From: Thalassococcus_A lentus
Lineage (GTDB): Bacteria > Pseudomonadota > Alphaproteobacteria > Rhodobacterales > Rhodobacteraceae
Assembly: GCF_028023555.1 (NCBI RefSeq)
Contig: NZ_JAQIOY010000009.1
Coordinates: 62,001 to 126,000 of the forward strand
Direction: 5' to 3'
DNA length: 64,000 bases
A model generated the notes under the pieces. It saw only the letters and a program-made list of their open reading frames with translations. It was not told the DNA's origin and did not search any database. Both the position numbers and the translations under genes were made by a program. Shown piece by piece: positions 34,270 through 42,983 of this stretch; positions within the stretch are counted from its first letter, which is position 1; the number at the start of each line of letters is the position of its first letter.

Positions 34270-35232
34270 ATGGCCAGACCCAAGATCGCCCTTATTGGCG
34301 CGGGACAGATTGGTGGCACCCTTGCCCACCTCGCAGCAATGAAGGAACTGGGAGATGTCGTTCTGTTCGACATCGCCGAAGGCACCCCCGAGGGAAAAGC
34401 ACTCGACATCGCCGAATCCGGCCCGTCCGAAGGCTTTGACGCCCGCCTCAAGGGCACACAGGACTACGCTGACATCGCTGGTGCCGACGTATGCATCGTG
34501 ACCGCCGGTGTTCCGCGCAAGCCCGGCATGAGCCGCGATGACCTGCTCGGCATCAACCTCAAGGTGATGAAAGCCGTTGGCGAAGGCATCCGCGACAACG
34601 CACCTGACGCCTTCGTAATCTGCATCACCAACCCGCTTGATGCGATGGTCTGGGCTTTGCAGCAGTTCTCGGGTCTGCCGACCAACAAGGTCTGCGGCAT
34701 GGCCGGCGTTCTGGACAGCGCGCGTTTCCGCCACTTCCTGTCGCTTGAATTTGATGTCTCCATGAAAGACGTCACAGCCTTCGTTCTGGGCGGCCACGGC
34801 GACACCATGGTTCCCCTGACCCGCTACTCGACCGTGGCAGGCATTCCTCTGCCTGATCTGGTTAGCATGGGCTGGACAACACAGGACAAACTGGACGCCA
34901 TCGTTCAGCGTACCCGCGACGGTGGCGCCGAAATCGTCGGCTTGCTGAAAACCGGCTCTGCCTTCTACGCACCCGCCACTTCCGCGATCGAAATGGCCGA
35001 GGCCTACCTCAAGGATCAGAAGCGGGTTCTGCCATGTGCCGCCTACTGTGACGGCGAATTCGGCCTTGATGGCTTCTACGTTGGCGTCCCGACTGTCATC
35101 GGCGCCGGCGGCATCGAAAAGGTCGTGGACATCAAGATGACCAAGGACGAGCAGGCAATGTTCGACAATTCGGTCAACGCGGTCAAAGGTCTGGTCGAGG
35201 CCTGCAAAGGCATCGACGGCTCGCTCGCCTAA
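34270..35232 (+). CDS. mdh: Malate dehydrogenase (NAD, LDH-like type)
   Basis: Mdh interconverts malate and oxaloacetate in the TCA cycle. The 320-residue LDH-like form is typical of alphaproteobacteria. Motifs: GAGQIGGTLA (NAD binding), VLFDIAEGTPEGKALDI, VTAGVPRKPGMSRDD with substrate arginines, NPLDAMVWALQQFSG, and catalytic His in VLGGHGDTMVPL. A terminator follows. The suc genes lie downstream but are separated by a methyltransferase gene and the palindromic operator, so mdh is probably its own unit. Confidence 0.98.
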   Translation: MARPKIALIGAGQIGGTLAHLAAMKELGDVVLFDIAEGTPEGKALDIAESGPSEGFDARLKGTQDYADIAGADVCIVTAGVPRKPGMSRDDLLGINLKVMKAVGEGIRDNAPDAFVICITNPLDAMVWALQQFSGLPTNKVCGMAGVLDSARFRHFLSLEFDVSMKDVTAFVLGGHGDTMVPLTRYSTVAGIPLPDLVSMGWTTQDKLDAIVQRTRDGGAEIVGLLKTGSAFYAPATSAIEMAEAYLKDQKRVLPCAAYCDGEFGLDGFYVGVPTVIGAGGIEKVVDIKMTKDEQAMFDNSVNAVKGLVEACKGIDGSLA

Positions 35233-35256
35233 GCCTTGGCTAAAGAAATTTTGAAG

Positions 35257-35287
35257 CGCCCGGTCCCAGTGCCGGGCGTTTTTGTTT
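35257..35287 (+). terminator. Intrinsic terminator downstream of mdh
   Basis: CGCCCGG / CCGGGCG stem of 7 bp with an 8-base loop, followed by TTTTTGTTTT. It lies 24 bp after the mdh stop. Confidence 0.92.
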
Positions 35288-35406
35288 TGGAACGCCAAAG
35301 CATTGCACCGCGCAGAAAATTGGATGTTTCGGTGCGTAGGCAGGAGCGGTTAGAGTGCATCAGCCATTAACTCATTTTTCGAGCCCCCGCAGGAATTGGA
35401 TCCAAA

Positions 35407-36111
35407 GTGACTTCAGACAACCGTAAAACGCCCCGCGCAAACCGTCAGCCCAACAAACCCTCAATGCCGCGGTCTGAATGGATCAAACTGCCACCCTCCG
35501 AACGCATTCCGATCATCGGCCACCGGGCGTTTGTGGGCGGGCAGGCTCCAGAAATCTGGTATGGGATTGGGCGGCGCCAGTTTCACTTTCTGGTCTCGCA
35601 GGGATTGTGCCCTGACCATCGTTTTTTGGATATTGCCTGCGGAAGTCTGAGGTTGGGCCAATATCTGATCCCCTATCTTCAGACCGGTCACTACCAGGGA
35701 CTTGAAGCTGAACCAGCCTTGGTCGAAGCCGGCCTACGCGAAGAGCTTCTTTTTGACCTTAACGAAACAAAAAAACCAACTTTCGGCTACGGATATGATT
35801 TCGATTTCAGCTTTGTCACCGGATTTGACTATGCGATTGCACAATCGCTGTTTACCCACCTGACGGCCGAAGACATTCACCTGTGCCTCAAAAACCTTCG
35901 CCCCGTCGCTCAAGAAACGAGTCGGCTGTTTGTGACGTTTTCAGAAGGGGATGCCATCAACGAAGACAGCACATCTGATGCGCATAAAAAGTGGCAATAC
36001 ACGTTCCCGGCACTTGAACAGATCACAAATGATGCGGGTTGGTCTGCGCACTACATCGGCGACTGGGGGCATGAACGCGGGCAGAAAATGGTGCGGCTGC
36101 AAATTCGCTAA
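35407..36111 (+). CDS. Class I SAM-dependent methyltransferase
   Basis: A 234-residue protein beginning with GTG. The Rossmann core shows motif I as LDIACGSLRLGQYLIPYL, motif II near GHYQGLEAEPAL, and the IAQSLFTHLTAEDIHLCL helix typical of post-motif-III regions (methyltransferases of the UbiE/ Methyltransf_25 type). The substrate cannot be inferred. The basic, Asn/Pro-rich N-terminus of about 30 residues (NRKTPRANRQPNKPSMPR) is unusual. It stands alone between mdh and sucC, downstream of the mdh terminator. Confidence 0.8.
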   Translation: MTSDNRKTPRANRQPNKPSMPRSEWIKLPPSERIPIIGHRAFVGGQAPEIWYGIGRRQFHFLVSQGLCPDHRFLDIACGSLRLGQYLIPYLQTGHYQGLEAEPALVEAGLREELLFDLNETKKPTFGYGYDFDFSFVTGFDYAIAQSLFTHLTAEDIHLCLKNLRPVAQETSRLFVTFSEGDAINEDSTSDAHKKWQYTFPALEQITNDAGWSAHYIGDWGHERGQKMVRLQIR

Positions 36112-36201
36112 TATGTGCAGTCGCAGAAAGATGCCGGAAACATGCTAATTTTAATAGAAAGCGGCGTGTTCGAATCACGTTGCCGATGAGTTGAATATTT
36201 T

Positions 36202-36232
36202 TGTGATCACACTTTTTTAAACTGTGATCACA
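36202..36232. promoter_or_regulatory. Paired TGTGATCACA palindromes upstream of sucC
   Basis: Two perfect TGTGATCACA decamers at 36202-36211 and 36223-36232, with an 11-bp T-rich spacer (21 bp centre to centre). Same decamer, spacing and AT-rich middle as the pair upstream of sdhC, including a T5-6 AA stretch in the spacer read in the direction of transcription. It lies 113 bp before sucC. Confidence 0.75.
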
Positions 36233-36344
36233 AATGTCGAAAAAATCCCTGAAATTGCTGATCTGCGTCAATGTTTCCTTTTATTGCACCCTGTAGTCCT
36301 GCCAATACCTAAGGAAATCGAAGCAAGACGGGGGCTCCCATCCG

Positions 36345-37538
36345 ATGAATATCCATGAATATCAGGCCAAGGCGCTGCTGCGCAGCTACGGCGCACCCGT
36401 TTCTGACGGTCGCGTTGTTCTGAAAGCAGAAGAAGCCAAGACCGCCGCAGGAGAAATGGACGGCCCGCTTTGGGTAGTCAAAGCACAGATCCACGCGGGT
36501 GGACGCGGCAAAGGCAAATTCAAGGAGGCCGATGCTGGCGAAGCTGGCGGTGTCCGTCTGGCCAAGAGCGTGGAAGAAGCCGCACAAGAAGCCAAGAAGA
36601 TGCTGGGCCGCACGCTGGTCACACATCAGACCGGCCCTGCAGGCAAGCAGGTCAACCGCATCTACATCGAAGATGGCTCGGGCATTGAGACCGAAATGTA
36701 TCTCGCCTTGCTGGTGGATCGCCAGACAAGCCGCGTGTCTTTCGTCTGCTCGACCGAAGGCGGCATGGACATCGAAGAAGTGGCTGCGGCCACCCCTGAA
36801 AAGATCCTGTCCTTCTCTGTTGATCCGGCCACCGGCTATCAGGCCTACCACGGCCGCCGTGTTGCTTTCTCGCTGGGCCTCAAAGGGGCCCAGGTCAAGG
36901 AATGCGTCAAGCTGATGGGCATTCTCTACAAAGCCTTCATTGAGAAGGATATGGAGATGCTGGAAATCAATCCGCTGATCGTCACCGACGCGGGTTCGCT
37001 CAAGGTGCTGGACGCCAAAGTTGGCTTTGACGGCAACGCGGTCTACCGCCACGCCGACATTGCCGAATTGCGCGACACCACCGAAGAGGACCCCAAGGAA
37101 CTGGAAGCCTCCAAGTACGACCTCAACTACATCGCTCTGGATGGTGAGATCGGCTGCATGGTGAACGGCGCGGGTCTGGCCATGGCGACCATGGACATCA
37201 TCAAGCTGTACGGTGCCGAGCCTGCCAACTTCCTCGATGTGGGCGGCGGCGCGACCAAGGAAAAGGTGACAGAGGCATTCAAGATCATCACCTCTGACCC
37301 CAACGTCAAAGGCATTCTGGTGAACATCTTTGGCGGCATCATGCGCTGCGACGTCATCGCCGAAGGCGTGGTCGCCGCGGTGAAAGAGGTCGGCCTGCAA
37401 GTACCGCTTGTTGTCCGTCTTGAAGGCACCAACGTGGAAGAAGGCAAAGCGATCATCAACAACTCCGACGTTGACGTAATCGCCGCCGACGACCTCAAGG
37501 ACGGCGCCCAGAAGATCGTGAAAGCGGTTAAGGGGTAA
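36345..37538 (+). CDS. sucC: Succinyl-CoA synthetase (ADP-forming) beta subunit
   Basis: SucC, with SucD, converts succinyl-CoA, ADP and phosphate to succinate, ATP and CoA. At 397 residues it has the ATP-grasp domain (NIHEYQAKALLRSYG, VKAQIHAGGRGKGKFKE, EMLEINPLIVT) and the C-terminal CoA-ligase domain (DVGGGATKEKV, IFGGIMRCDVIAEGVV). It is the first gene of the suc operon. The stop overlaps the start of the inserted lipoprotein gene by one base. Confidence 0.98.
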   Translation: MNIHEYQAKALLRSYGAPVSDGRVVLKAEEAKTAAGEMDGPLWVVKAQIHAGGRGKGKFKEADAGEAGGVRLAKSVEEAAQEAKKMLGRTLVTHQTGPAGKQVNRIYIEDGSGIETEMYLALLVDRQTSRVSFVCSTEGGMDIEEVAAATPEKILSFSVDPATGYQAYHGRRVAFSLGLKGAQVKECVKLMGILYKAFIEKDMEMLEINPLIVTDAGSLKVLDAKVGFDGNAVYRHADIAELRDTTEEDPKELEASKYDLNYIALDGEIGCMVNGAGLAMATMDIIKLYGAEPANFLDVGGGATKEKVTEAFKIITSDPNVKGILVNIFGGIMRCDVIAEGVVAAVKEVGLQVPLVVRLEGTNVEEGKAIINNSDVDVIAADDLKDGAQKIVKAVKG

Positions 37539-38257
37539 TGGGCCTGATGCCGCTCCGCGTTTCGATATCTCTGAGCCTGTGCGCTGTCGTGCTGGCTGGG
37601 TGCATTAACCCGCCTACTGGTACGGCGGATGTTAGTCGCTCTCCTGCCGATGCAAAAAGCTTTGCTGTGGCGCGAAAAGCAGTCGAGGCTTGCGCAAAAA
37701 TGCCGGATCGGAAACGAGTCGTGAACGCGTTCCGCACGTTTGGGTTTCAGGTTGCCGAAGAAAAAATTGCTCTTCGCAACGGGCGCGAAACGACCCGGAG
37801 AGTAATACAGGCGCCAAACCCGGCAGTGTCGGTTCTGTTCCACGGAAGCACTTGCGTCGTCGGACTTGAGAGCATGACGCCGGAGCAATCCAACCAGTTG
37901 GCGCGAACTTGGGTGCTGGCCTACGAGGCGCAACCAAACTCAAGGTTGGCAAATATCGTTTCCGGTGCTTGGCGCTCATTCTTTACTGAATCTGCGCAGC
38001 TTCCGGTGCGGCCAGCCCTGACTCATCGGATCTATATCGCCGCATATAAGACGTGGCCAAGCGGTCCGTATGATCCGCAAAGGAACGTACCATTCAACAT
38101 TGATGGTCTCTTCCCAGACAAGCCCGGCGCGGCAGTCAGACTTACCTATGTTATTGATTGCGATCCGTTGGTCAAAACCGATGCAAACACCACGCTCCTG
38201 CTGTCGTGCGATCCAGCCGGCGGAACGGGCGAATATTACGAAATCAAAACCCGATAA
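37538..38257 (+). CDS. Lipoprotein of unknown function inserted between sucC and sucD
   Basis: A 239-residue lipoprotein: signal peptide with lipobox VVLAGCIN (lipid cysteine near residue 22). The mature part has cysteine-containing segments VEACAKMPD, GSTCVVGLE, VIDCDPLV and LLSCDPAGG; at least four cysteines suggest disulfides. I recognise no family. By eye its codons are less GC-rich than in sucC and sucD, a hint of later insertion. It overlaps sucC by one base and ends 21 bp before sucD, so it is translated within the operon. It may start at the first ATG or at MPLRVS three codons on. Confidence 0.72.
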   Translation: MGLMPLRVSISLSLCAVVLAGCINPPTGTADVSRSPADAKSFAVARKAVEACAKMPDRKRVVNAFRTFGFQVAEEKIALRNGRETTRRVIQAPNPAVSVLFHGSTCVVGLESMTPEQSNQLARTWVLAYEAQPNSRLANIVSGAWRSFFTESAQLPVRPALTHRIYIAAYKTWPSGPYDPQRNVPFNIDGLFPDKPGAAVRLTYVIDCDPLVKTDANTTLLLSCDPAGGTGEYYEIKTR

Positions 38258-38278
38258 AAGAAATTAGGAGCCAATCAA

Positions 38279-39166
38279 ATGGCAGTCCTCGTAGACGAAA
38301 ACACCAAAGTCATCTGTCAGGGCCTCACCGGCTCGCAGGGGACATTCCACTCTGAACAGGCTATTGCCTATGGCACCAAGATGGTCGGCGGCGTGACCCC
38401 CGGCAAAGGTGGCACAACGCACCTTGATCTGCCGGTCTTCAACTCGGTCCATGAGGCCAAGCACGTAACCGACGGCAACGCTTCGGTCATCTACGTGCCC
38501 CCGCCCTTCGCCGCGGACTCGATCCTCGAGGCGATCGACGCCGAGATGGAGCTGATCATCTGCATCACCGAAGGCATCCCGGTGCTCGACATGATGAAGG
38601 TCAAGCGCGCGCTGGAAGGCAGCAAAAGCCGCCTGATCGGCCCCAACTGCCCCGGCATCATTACACCTGACGCCTGCAAGATCGGCATCATGCCCGGCCA
38701 CATCCACAAGCGCGGTTCCTGCGGTGTGGTTTCGCGCTCGGGTACGCTGACCTATGAGGCGGTTAAACAGACCTCTGATTCCGGTCTGGGCCAGTCCACA
38801 GCCGTGGGTATCGGCGGCGACCCTATCAAAGGCACCGAGCATATCGACGTGCTGGAAATGTTCCTTGCCGACGATGAAACTCAGTCGATCATCATGATCG
38901 GTGAAATTGGCGGCTCGGCCGAAGAAGAAGCGGCAGAATTCCTCGCGTCCGAAAAGAAAAAGGGCCGCTGGAAGCCAACCGCCGGTTTCATTGCTGGCCG
39001 CACGGCGCCTCCGGGCCGCCGCATGGGCCACGCCGGTGCGATTGTCGCGGGCGGCAAAGGCGGCGCCGAGGACAAGATCGAAGCCATGCGCTCAGCTGGT
39101 ATCGTGGTGGCTGACAGCCCGGCGACACTGGGTGAGGCCGTTCTTGAAGCCATCGACAAAGGCTAA
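38279..39166 (+). CDS. sucD: Succinyl-CoA synthetase alpha subunit
   Basis: SucD carries the phosphohistidine intermediate of succinyl-CoA synthetase. The 295 residues include the CoA-binding Rossmann domain (LVDENTKVICQGLTGSQGTFH, PPFAADSILEA) and the ligase domain with active His in GRRMGHAGAIVAGGKG. Conserved GPNCPGIITP is present. Start ATG has TTAGGAG upstream. The only unusual point is the lipoprotein gene separating it from sucC. Confidence 0.98.
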   Translation: MAVLVDENTKVICQGLTGSQGTFHSEQAIAYGTKMVGGVTPGKGGTTHLDLPVFNSVHEAKHVTDGNASVIYVPPPFAADSILEAIDAEMELIICITEGIPVLDMMKVKRALEGSKSRLIGPNCPGIITPDACKIGIMPGHIHKRGSCGVVSRSGTLTYEAVKQTSDSGLGQSTAVGIGGDPIKGTEHIDVLEMFLADDETQSIIMIGEIGGSAEEEAAEFLASEKKKGRWKPTAGFIAGRTAPPGRRMGHAGAIVAGGKGGAEDKIEAMRSAGIVVADSPATLGEAVLEAIDKG

Positions 39167-39169
39167 ACC

Positions 39170-39922
39170 ATGCGCGTTGCCCCTTTGCGTTCTTTTGCCA
39201 CTCACCTAGTCACAGCCTTTGCGCTGTGGCTGGGTAGCTTTGCCCCCGCGTTTGCGCTTGATATGGGGCAAATGGCCGGGGACGTCTGGGGCAGCGGCAA
39301 CCGCAACCTCGTGGTGATCCTGCACGGCGATGGTGGCCCGGGCCGCTATGACAGCTATGCCAAGGCGCTTGCCTCCGCCGCCAAAGGCACCACGGTTGTT
39401 ACCCTTGTCAGACCCGGCTTTCGCGGCTCAGCGGGACGGTCCAAGGGTACAAACAGCGGCAAGGATCACTACACCAGCCGCAACAACAAACTTCTGGCCG
39501 CCTCTCTGGCGGCGATGAAAAACGATCTGCGCCCGCAGCGTATGATCGTGGTCGGTCATTCCGGTGGCGCAGGACAGCTGGGTACGGTCATCGCGACCGC
39601 CCCGGGCATTGTCGATGTCGCTGTTCTGGTCTCTTGTCCCTGCAACGTCCCAAGATGGCGCATCCATCGACGCGGCAAGAACAACTGGACCGCCAGCCAA
39701 TCGCCCCACAAATACGCCAAAAAGGTATCGCGCAACACCAAGGTCGTGGCCATCACCGGTGCCAATGATCCGAACACACGCCCCCATTTGGCCGAAGAAT
39801 ACGTGACCCTCGCGCGCAGCGCCGGGGTCAATGCCAGCCTGTCAGTGCCGAAAGGCGTGAACCACAAGTGGTCGTCGCTCGTCCGGCACGTTGATGCTGC
39901 AATCCGCAAGAACTTGCGATGA
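39170..39922 (+). CDS. Secreted alpha/beta hydrolase
   Basis: A 250-residue protein with a signal peptide (HLVTAFALWLGSFAPAFA), so probably periplasmic. The nucleophile elbow is GHSGGAGQ (IVVGHSGGAG), with the oxyanion region in ILHGDGGPGRYDSYAK; the acid and His likely lie in ITGANDPNTRPHLAEEY and VPKGVNHKWSS. This fits small alpha/beta hydrolases such as esterases or peptidase-like enzymes. Three bases after sucD, so it is in the suc operon, and 84 bp before sucA. Its substrate and link to succinyl-CoA metabolism are unknown. Confidence 0.8.
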   Translation: MRVAPLRSFATHLVTAFALWLGSFAPAFALDMGQMAGDVWGSGNRNLVVILHGDGGPGRYDSYAKALASAAKGTTVVTLVRPGFRGSAGRSKGTNSGKDHYTSRNNKLLAASLAAMKNDLRPQRMIVVGHSGGAGQLGTVIATAPGIVDVAVLVSCPCNVPRWRIHRRGKNNWTASQSPHKYAKKVSRNTKVVAITGANDPNTRPHLAEEYVTLARSAGVNASLSVPKGVNHKWSSLVRHVDAAIRKNLR

Positions 39923-40006
39923 GGCACGCATGAGCATCCAGTCCACGCTTTCGTCTTTCCAACCCGGTCCCAGAAAAAACGGTCCCAACCGTAACGAGGT
40001 AGCCCA

Positions 40007-42979
40007 ATGACCGATCAATCTTCAAACGACCAGTTCCATGCCTCCAGCTTTATGCAGGGGCACAACGCCGAGTACCTCGAACAGATGTACGCGCGCTATG
40101 CGGCCGACCCCAATGCGGTCGATGAGGCTTGGCAGGCCTTCTTTCGCGAGTTGGGCGACGCTGAACTGGACGTCAAGAAAGAGGCCACCGGCCCATCCTG
40201 GGCGCGAAGTGATTGGCCTCCGGCCCCTGAAGATGACCTGACCGGCGCGTTGACCGGCGAGTGGCCCATGCCGATGGTGCCCGCCGAAGCCAAGGGCGCA
40301 GGCAAAAAGATCGCCGAGAAAGCCGCCGAAAAGGGCATCGAGGTTTCCAATGAGGCGATCCAACGCGCCGTTTTGGACAGCATTCGCGCGCTCATGATCA
40401 TCCGGGCCTACCGGATCCGGGGCCATCTGGCCGCCGACCTCGATCCATTGGGTATGCGCGACAACTCCAACCATCCGGAGCTCGACCCCAAGTCTTACGG
40501 CTTTACCGAAGCTGACATGGATCGCCCGATCTTTATCGACAATGTTCTGGGCCTTCAAATCGCGTCGATGCGCCAGATCATCGAGATCGTCAAACGCACC
40601 TACTGCGGCACCTTTGCGCTGCAGTACATGCACATCTCTGATCCGGAACAGTCTGCATGGCTCAAGGAACGGATCGAAGGGTTTGGCAAGGAAATCCAGT
40701 TCACCCGCGAAGGTCGAAAAGCCATCCTGAACAAGATGGTAGAAGCCGAAGGCTTTGAGAAATTCCTGCACGTCAAATACATGGGCACAAAACGTTTCGG
40801 CCTTGATGGTGGCGAGTCGCTGATCCCGGCAATGGAACAGATCATCAAACGCGGCGGCGCGCTCGGTCTCGAAGAGATCGTCTTCGGCATGCCCCACAGG
40901 GGTCGTCTGTCCGTTCTGGCGAACGTTATGGGCAAACCCTACAAGGCGATCTTCAACGAGTTCCAGGGCGGCAGCTTCAAGCCCGAAGATGTCGACGGTT
41001 CCGGCGACGTGAAATATCATCTTGGGGCGTCCTCGGATCGTGAATTCGATGGCAACTCCGTGCACCTGTCACTGACGGCCAACCCCTCACACCTCGAGGC
41101 GGTGAACCCTGTGGTTCTGGGTAAGGTCCGGGCCAAGCAGGACCAGAAAAACGACGACGCCCGCACCAAGGTTCTGCCGATCCTTCTGCACGGCGATGCT
41201 GCCTTTGCAGGTCAGGGTGTTGTGGCTGAATGCTTCGCGCTGTCGGGGCTGCGCGGTCACAAGACCGGCGGCACGATCCACATCGTCGTGAACAACCAGA
41301 TCGGCTTTACCACCGCGCCGCACTTCTCGCGTTCGTCGCCGTACCCAACGGATAACGCTCTGGTGGTTGAAGCGCCGATTTTCCACGTGAACGGCGACGA
41401 TCCAGAGGCCGTGGTGCATGCCGCCAAGGTCGCAACCGAGTTCCGCCAGAAGTTTGGCAAGGACGTGGTTCTGGATATCTTCTGCTACCGCCGCTTTGGT
41501 CACAACGAGGGCGACGAGCCCATGTTCACTAACCCGGTGATGTACAAGAAGATCAAGAGCCACAAGACCACCCTTTCGCTCTATACGGAACGACTCGTCA
41601 AAGATGGCCTGATCCCAGAAGGCGAAATCGAGGACATGAAGGCCGCGTTCCAGTCTTACCTGAACGAAGAGTTCGAGGCTGGCAAAAGCTACAAGCCGAA
41701 CAAGGCCGACTGGCTTGATGGACGCTGGTCGCATCTCGACAAGCAAAATGCCGAAAAATACCAGCGCGGTGAGACCGCAATCAAACCCGAGACCATGCAG
41801 CAGGTCGGTAACGCCCTGACCCGGGCGCCCGATGGCTTCCCGCTGCACAAGACGGTTGCGCGGCTTCTGGAAACCCGTGGCAAGATGTTTGAAACCGGTG
41901 AAGGCTTTGACTGGGCCACCGCCGAAGCCATGGCCTTTGGCTCGCTCATGACCGAAGGGTACCCGGTTCGTCTCGCGGGTCAGGACAGCACCCGCGGAAC
42001 ATTCAGCCAACGGCATTCCGGCCTGATCAATCAGGAAACCGAAGAACGCTACTACCCTCTGAACCATATCCGTGAAGGGCAGGCCCGCTACGAAGTGATC
42101 GACAGCGCCCTGTCTGAATACGCGGTTCTGGGCTTCGAGTACGGTTATTCGATGGCCGAACCCAACGCGCTCACTCTTTGGGAAGCGCAGTTTGGAGATT
42201 TCGCCAACGGTGCGCAGATCATGTTCGACCAGTTCATCAGCTCTGGCGAATCCAAATGGCTGCGCATGTCTGGCCTTGTCTGTCTCATGCCGCACGGCTT
42301 CGAGGGTCAGGGCCCCGAGCACTCGTCCGCACGCCTCGAACGCTTCTTGCAGCTTTGCGGTCAGGACAACTGGATCGTGGCGAACTGTTCGACCCCGGCG
42401 AACTACTTCCACATCCTGCGCCGCCAGTTGCATCGCAGCTTCCGTAAACCGCTGATGCTGATGACGCCCAAATCGCTGCTGCGACACAAGCTGTGCATCT
42501 CGGACGCCGATGATTTCACCACCGGGTCCAGCTTCCACCGCGTGCTTTGGGATGATGCCCAAAAGGGCCATTCCGACACCAAGCTGGTTAGCGATGACAA
42601 GATCAAACGCGTCGTCATGTGTTCGGGCAAGGTCTACTACGATCTTCTCGAAGAACGCGACAAGCGCGGCATCGACGACATCTACCTGCTGCGGTTCGAA
42701 CAGTTCTATCCGTTCCCGGCCATTTCGGCCGTCAAGGAACTCGAGCGGTTTAAAAACGCAGAGATGATCTGGTGCCAGGAAGAGCCCAAGAACCAGGGCG
42801 CCTGGAGCTTTATCGAACCCAACATTGAATGGGTCCTTGGCCGCATCAAGGCCAAGAATGCCCGCCCACGCTATGTGGGACGCGCCACATCGGCTTCGCC
42901 CGCGACGGGCCTCGCCTCTGCACACAAAGCACAACAAGCCGCGCTCGTAGACGAAGCGCTGACGATCGAAGGGAAATAA
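40007..42979 (+). CDS. sucA: 2-oxoglutarate dehydrogenase E1 component
   Basis: SucA is the thiamine-diphosphate-dependent decarboxylase of the 2-oxoglutarate dehydrogenase complex. At 990 residues the length is standard. It has the N-terminal PPxxx-type SucA lead (FMQGHNAEYLEQMYARYAADP), the TPP/Mg motif GDAAFAGQGVVAECFALSG...VVNNQIGFTT, and the C-terminal pyrimidine-binding half (GQDSTRGTFSQRHSG). Active-site GMPHRGRLSVLANVMGK is present. It is translated just before sucB, four bases apart. Confidence 0.98.
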   Translation: MTDQSSNDQFHASSFMQGHNAEYLEQMYARYAADPNAVDEAWQAFFRELGDAELDVKKEATGPSWARSDWPPAPEDDLTGALTGEWPMPMVPAEAKGAGKKIAEKAAEKGIEVSNEAIQRAVLDSIRALMIIRAYRIRGHLAADLDPLGMRDNSNHPELDPKSYGFTEADMDRPIFIDNVLGLQIASMRQIIEIVKRTYCGTFALQYMHISDPEQSAWLKERIEGFGKEIQFTREGRKAILNKMVEAEGFEKFLHVKYMGTKRFGLDGGESLIPAMEQIIKRGGALGLEEIVFGMPHRGRLSVLANVMGKPYKAIFNEFQGGSFKPEDVDGSGDVKYHLGASSDREFDGNSVHLSLTANPSHLEAVNPVVLGKVRAKQDQKNDDARTKVLPILLHGDAAFAGQGVVAECFALSGLRGHKTGGTIHIVVNNQIGFTTAPHFSRSSPYPTDNALVVEAPIFHVNGDDPEAVVHAAKVATEFRQKFGKDVVLDIFCYRRFGHNEGDEPMFTNPVMYKKIKSHKTTLSLYTERLVKDGLIPEGEIEDMKAAFQSYLNEEFEAGKSYKPNKADWLDGRWSHLDKQNAEKYQRGETAIKPETMQQVGNALTRAPDGFPLHKTVARLLETRGKMFETGEGFDWATAEAMAFGSLMTEGYPVRLAGQDSTRGTFSQRHSGLINQETEERYYPLNHIREGQARYEVIDSALSEYAVLGFEYGYSMAEPNALTLWEAQFGDFANGAQIMFDQFISSGESKWLRMSGLVCLMPHGFEGQGPEHSSARLERFLQLCGQDNWIVANCSTPANYFHILRRQLHRSFRKPLMLMTPKSLLRHKLCISDADDFTTGSSFHRVLWDDAQKGHSDTKLVSDDKIKRVVMCSGKVYYDLLEERDKRGIDDIYLLRFEQFYPFPAISAVKELERFKNAEMIWCQEEPKNQGAWSFIEPNIEWVLGRIKAKNARPRYVGRATSASPATGLASAHKAQQAALVDEALTIEGK

Positions 42980-42983
42980 GACA

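Noticed and set aside
34144..35298. 384-residue minus-strand open frame opposite mdh
   Set aside because: Shadow of mdh, contains no recognisable motif.
36309..37400. 363-residue minus-strand open frame opposite sucC
   Set aside because: Antisense of sucC without family features.
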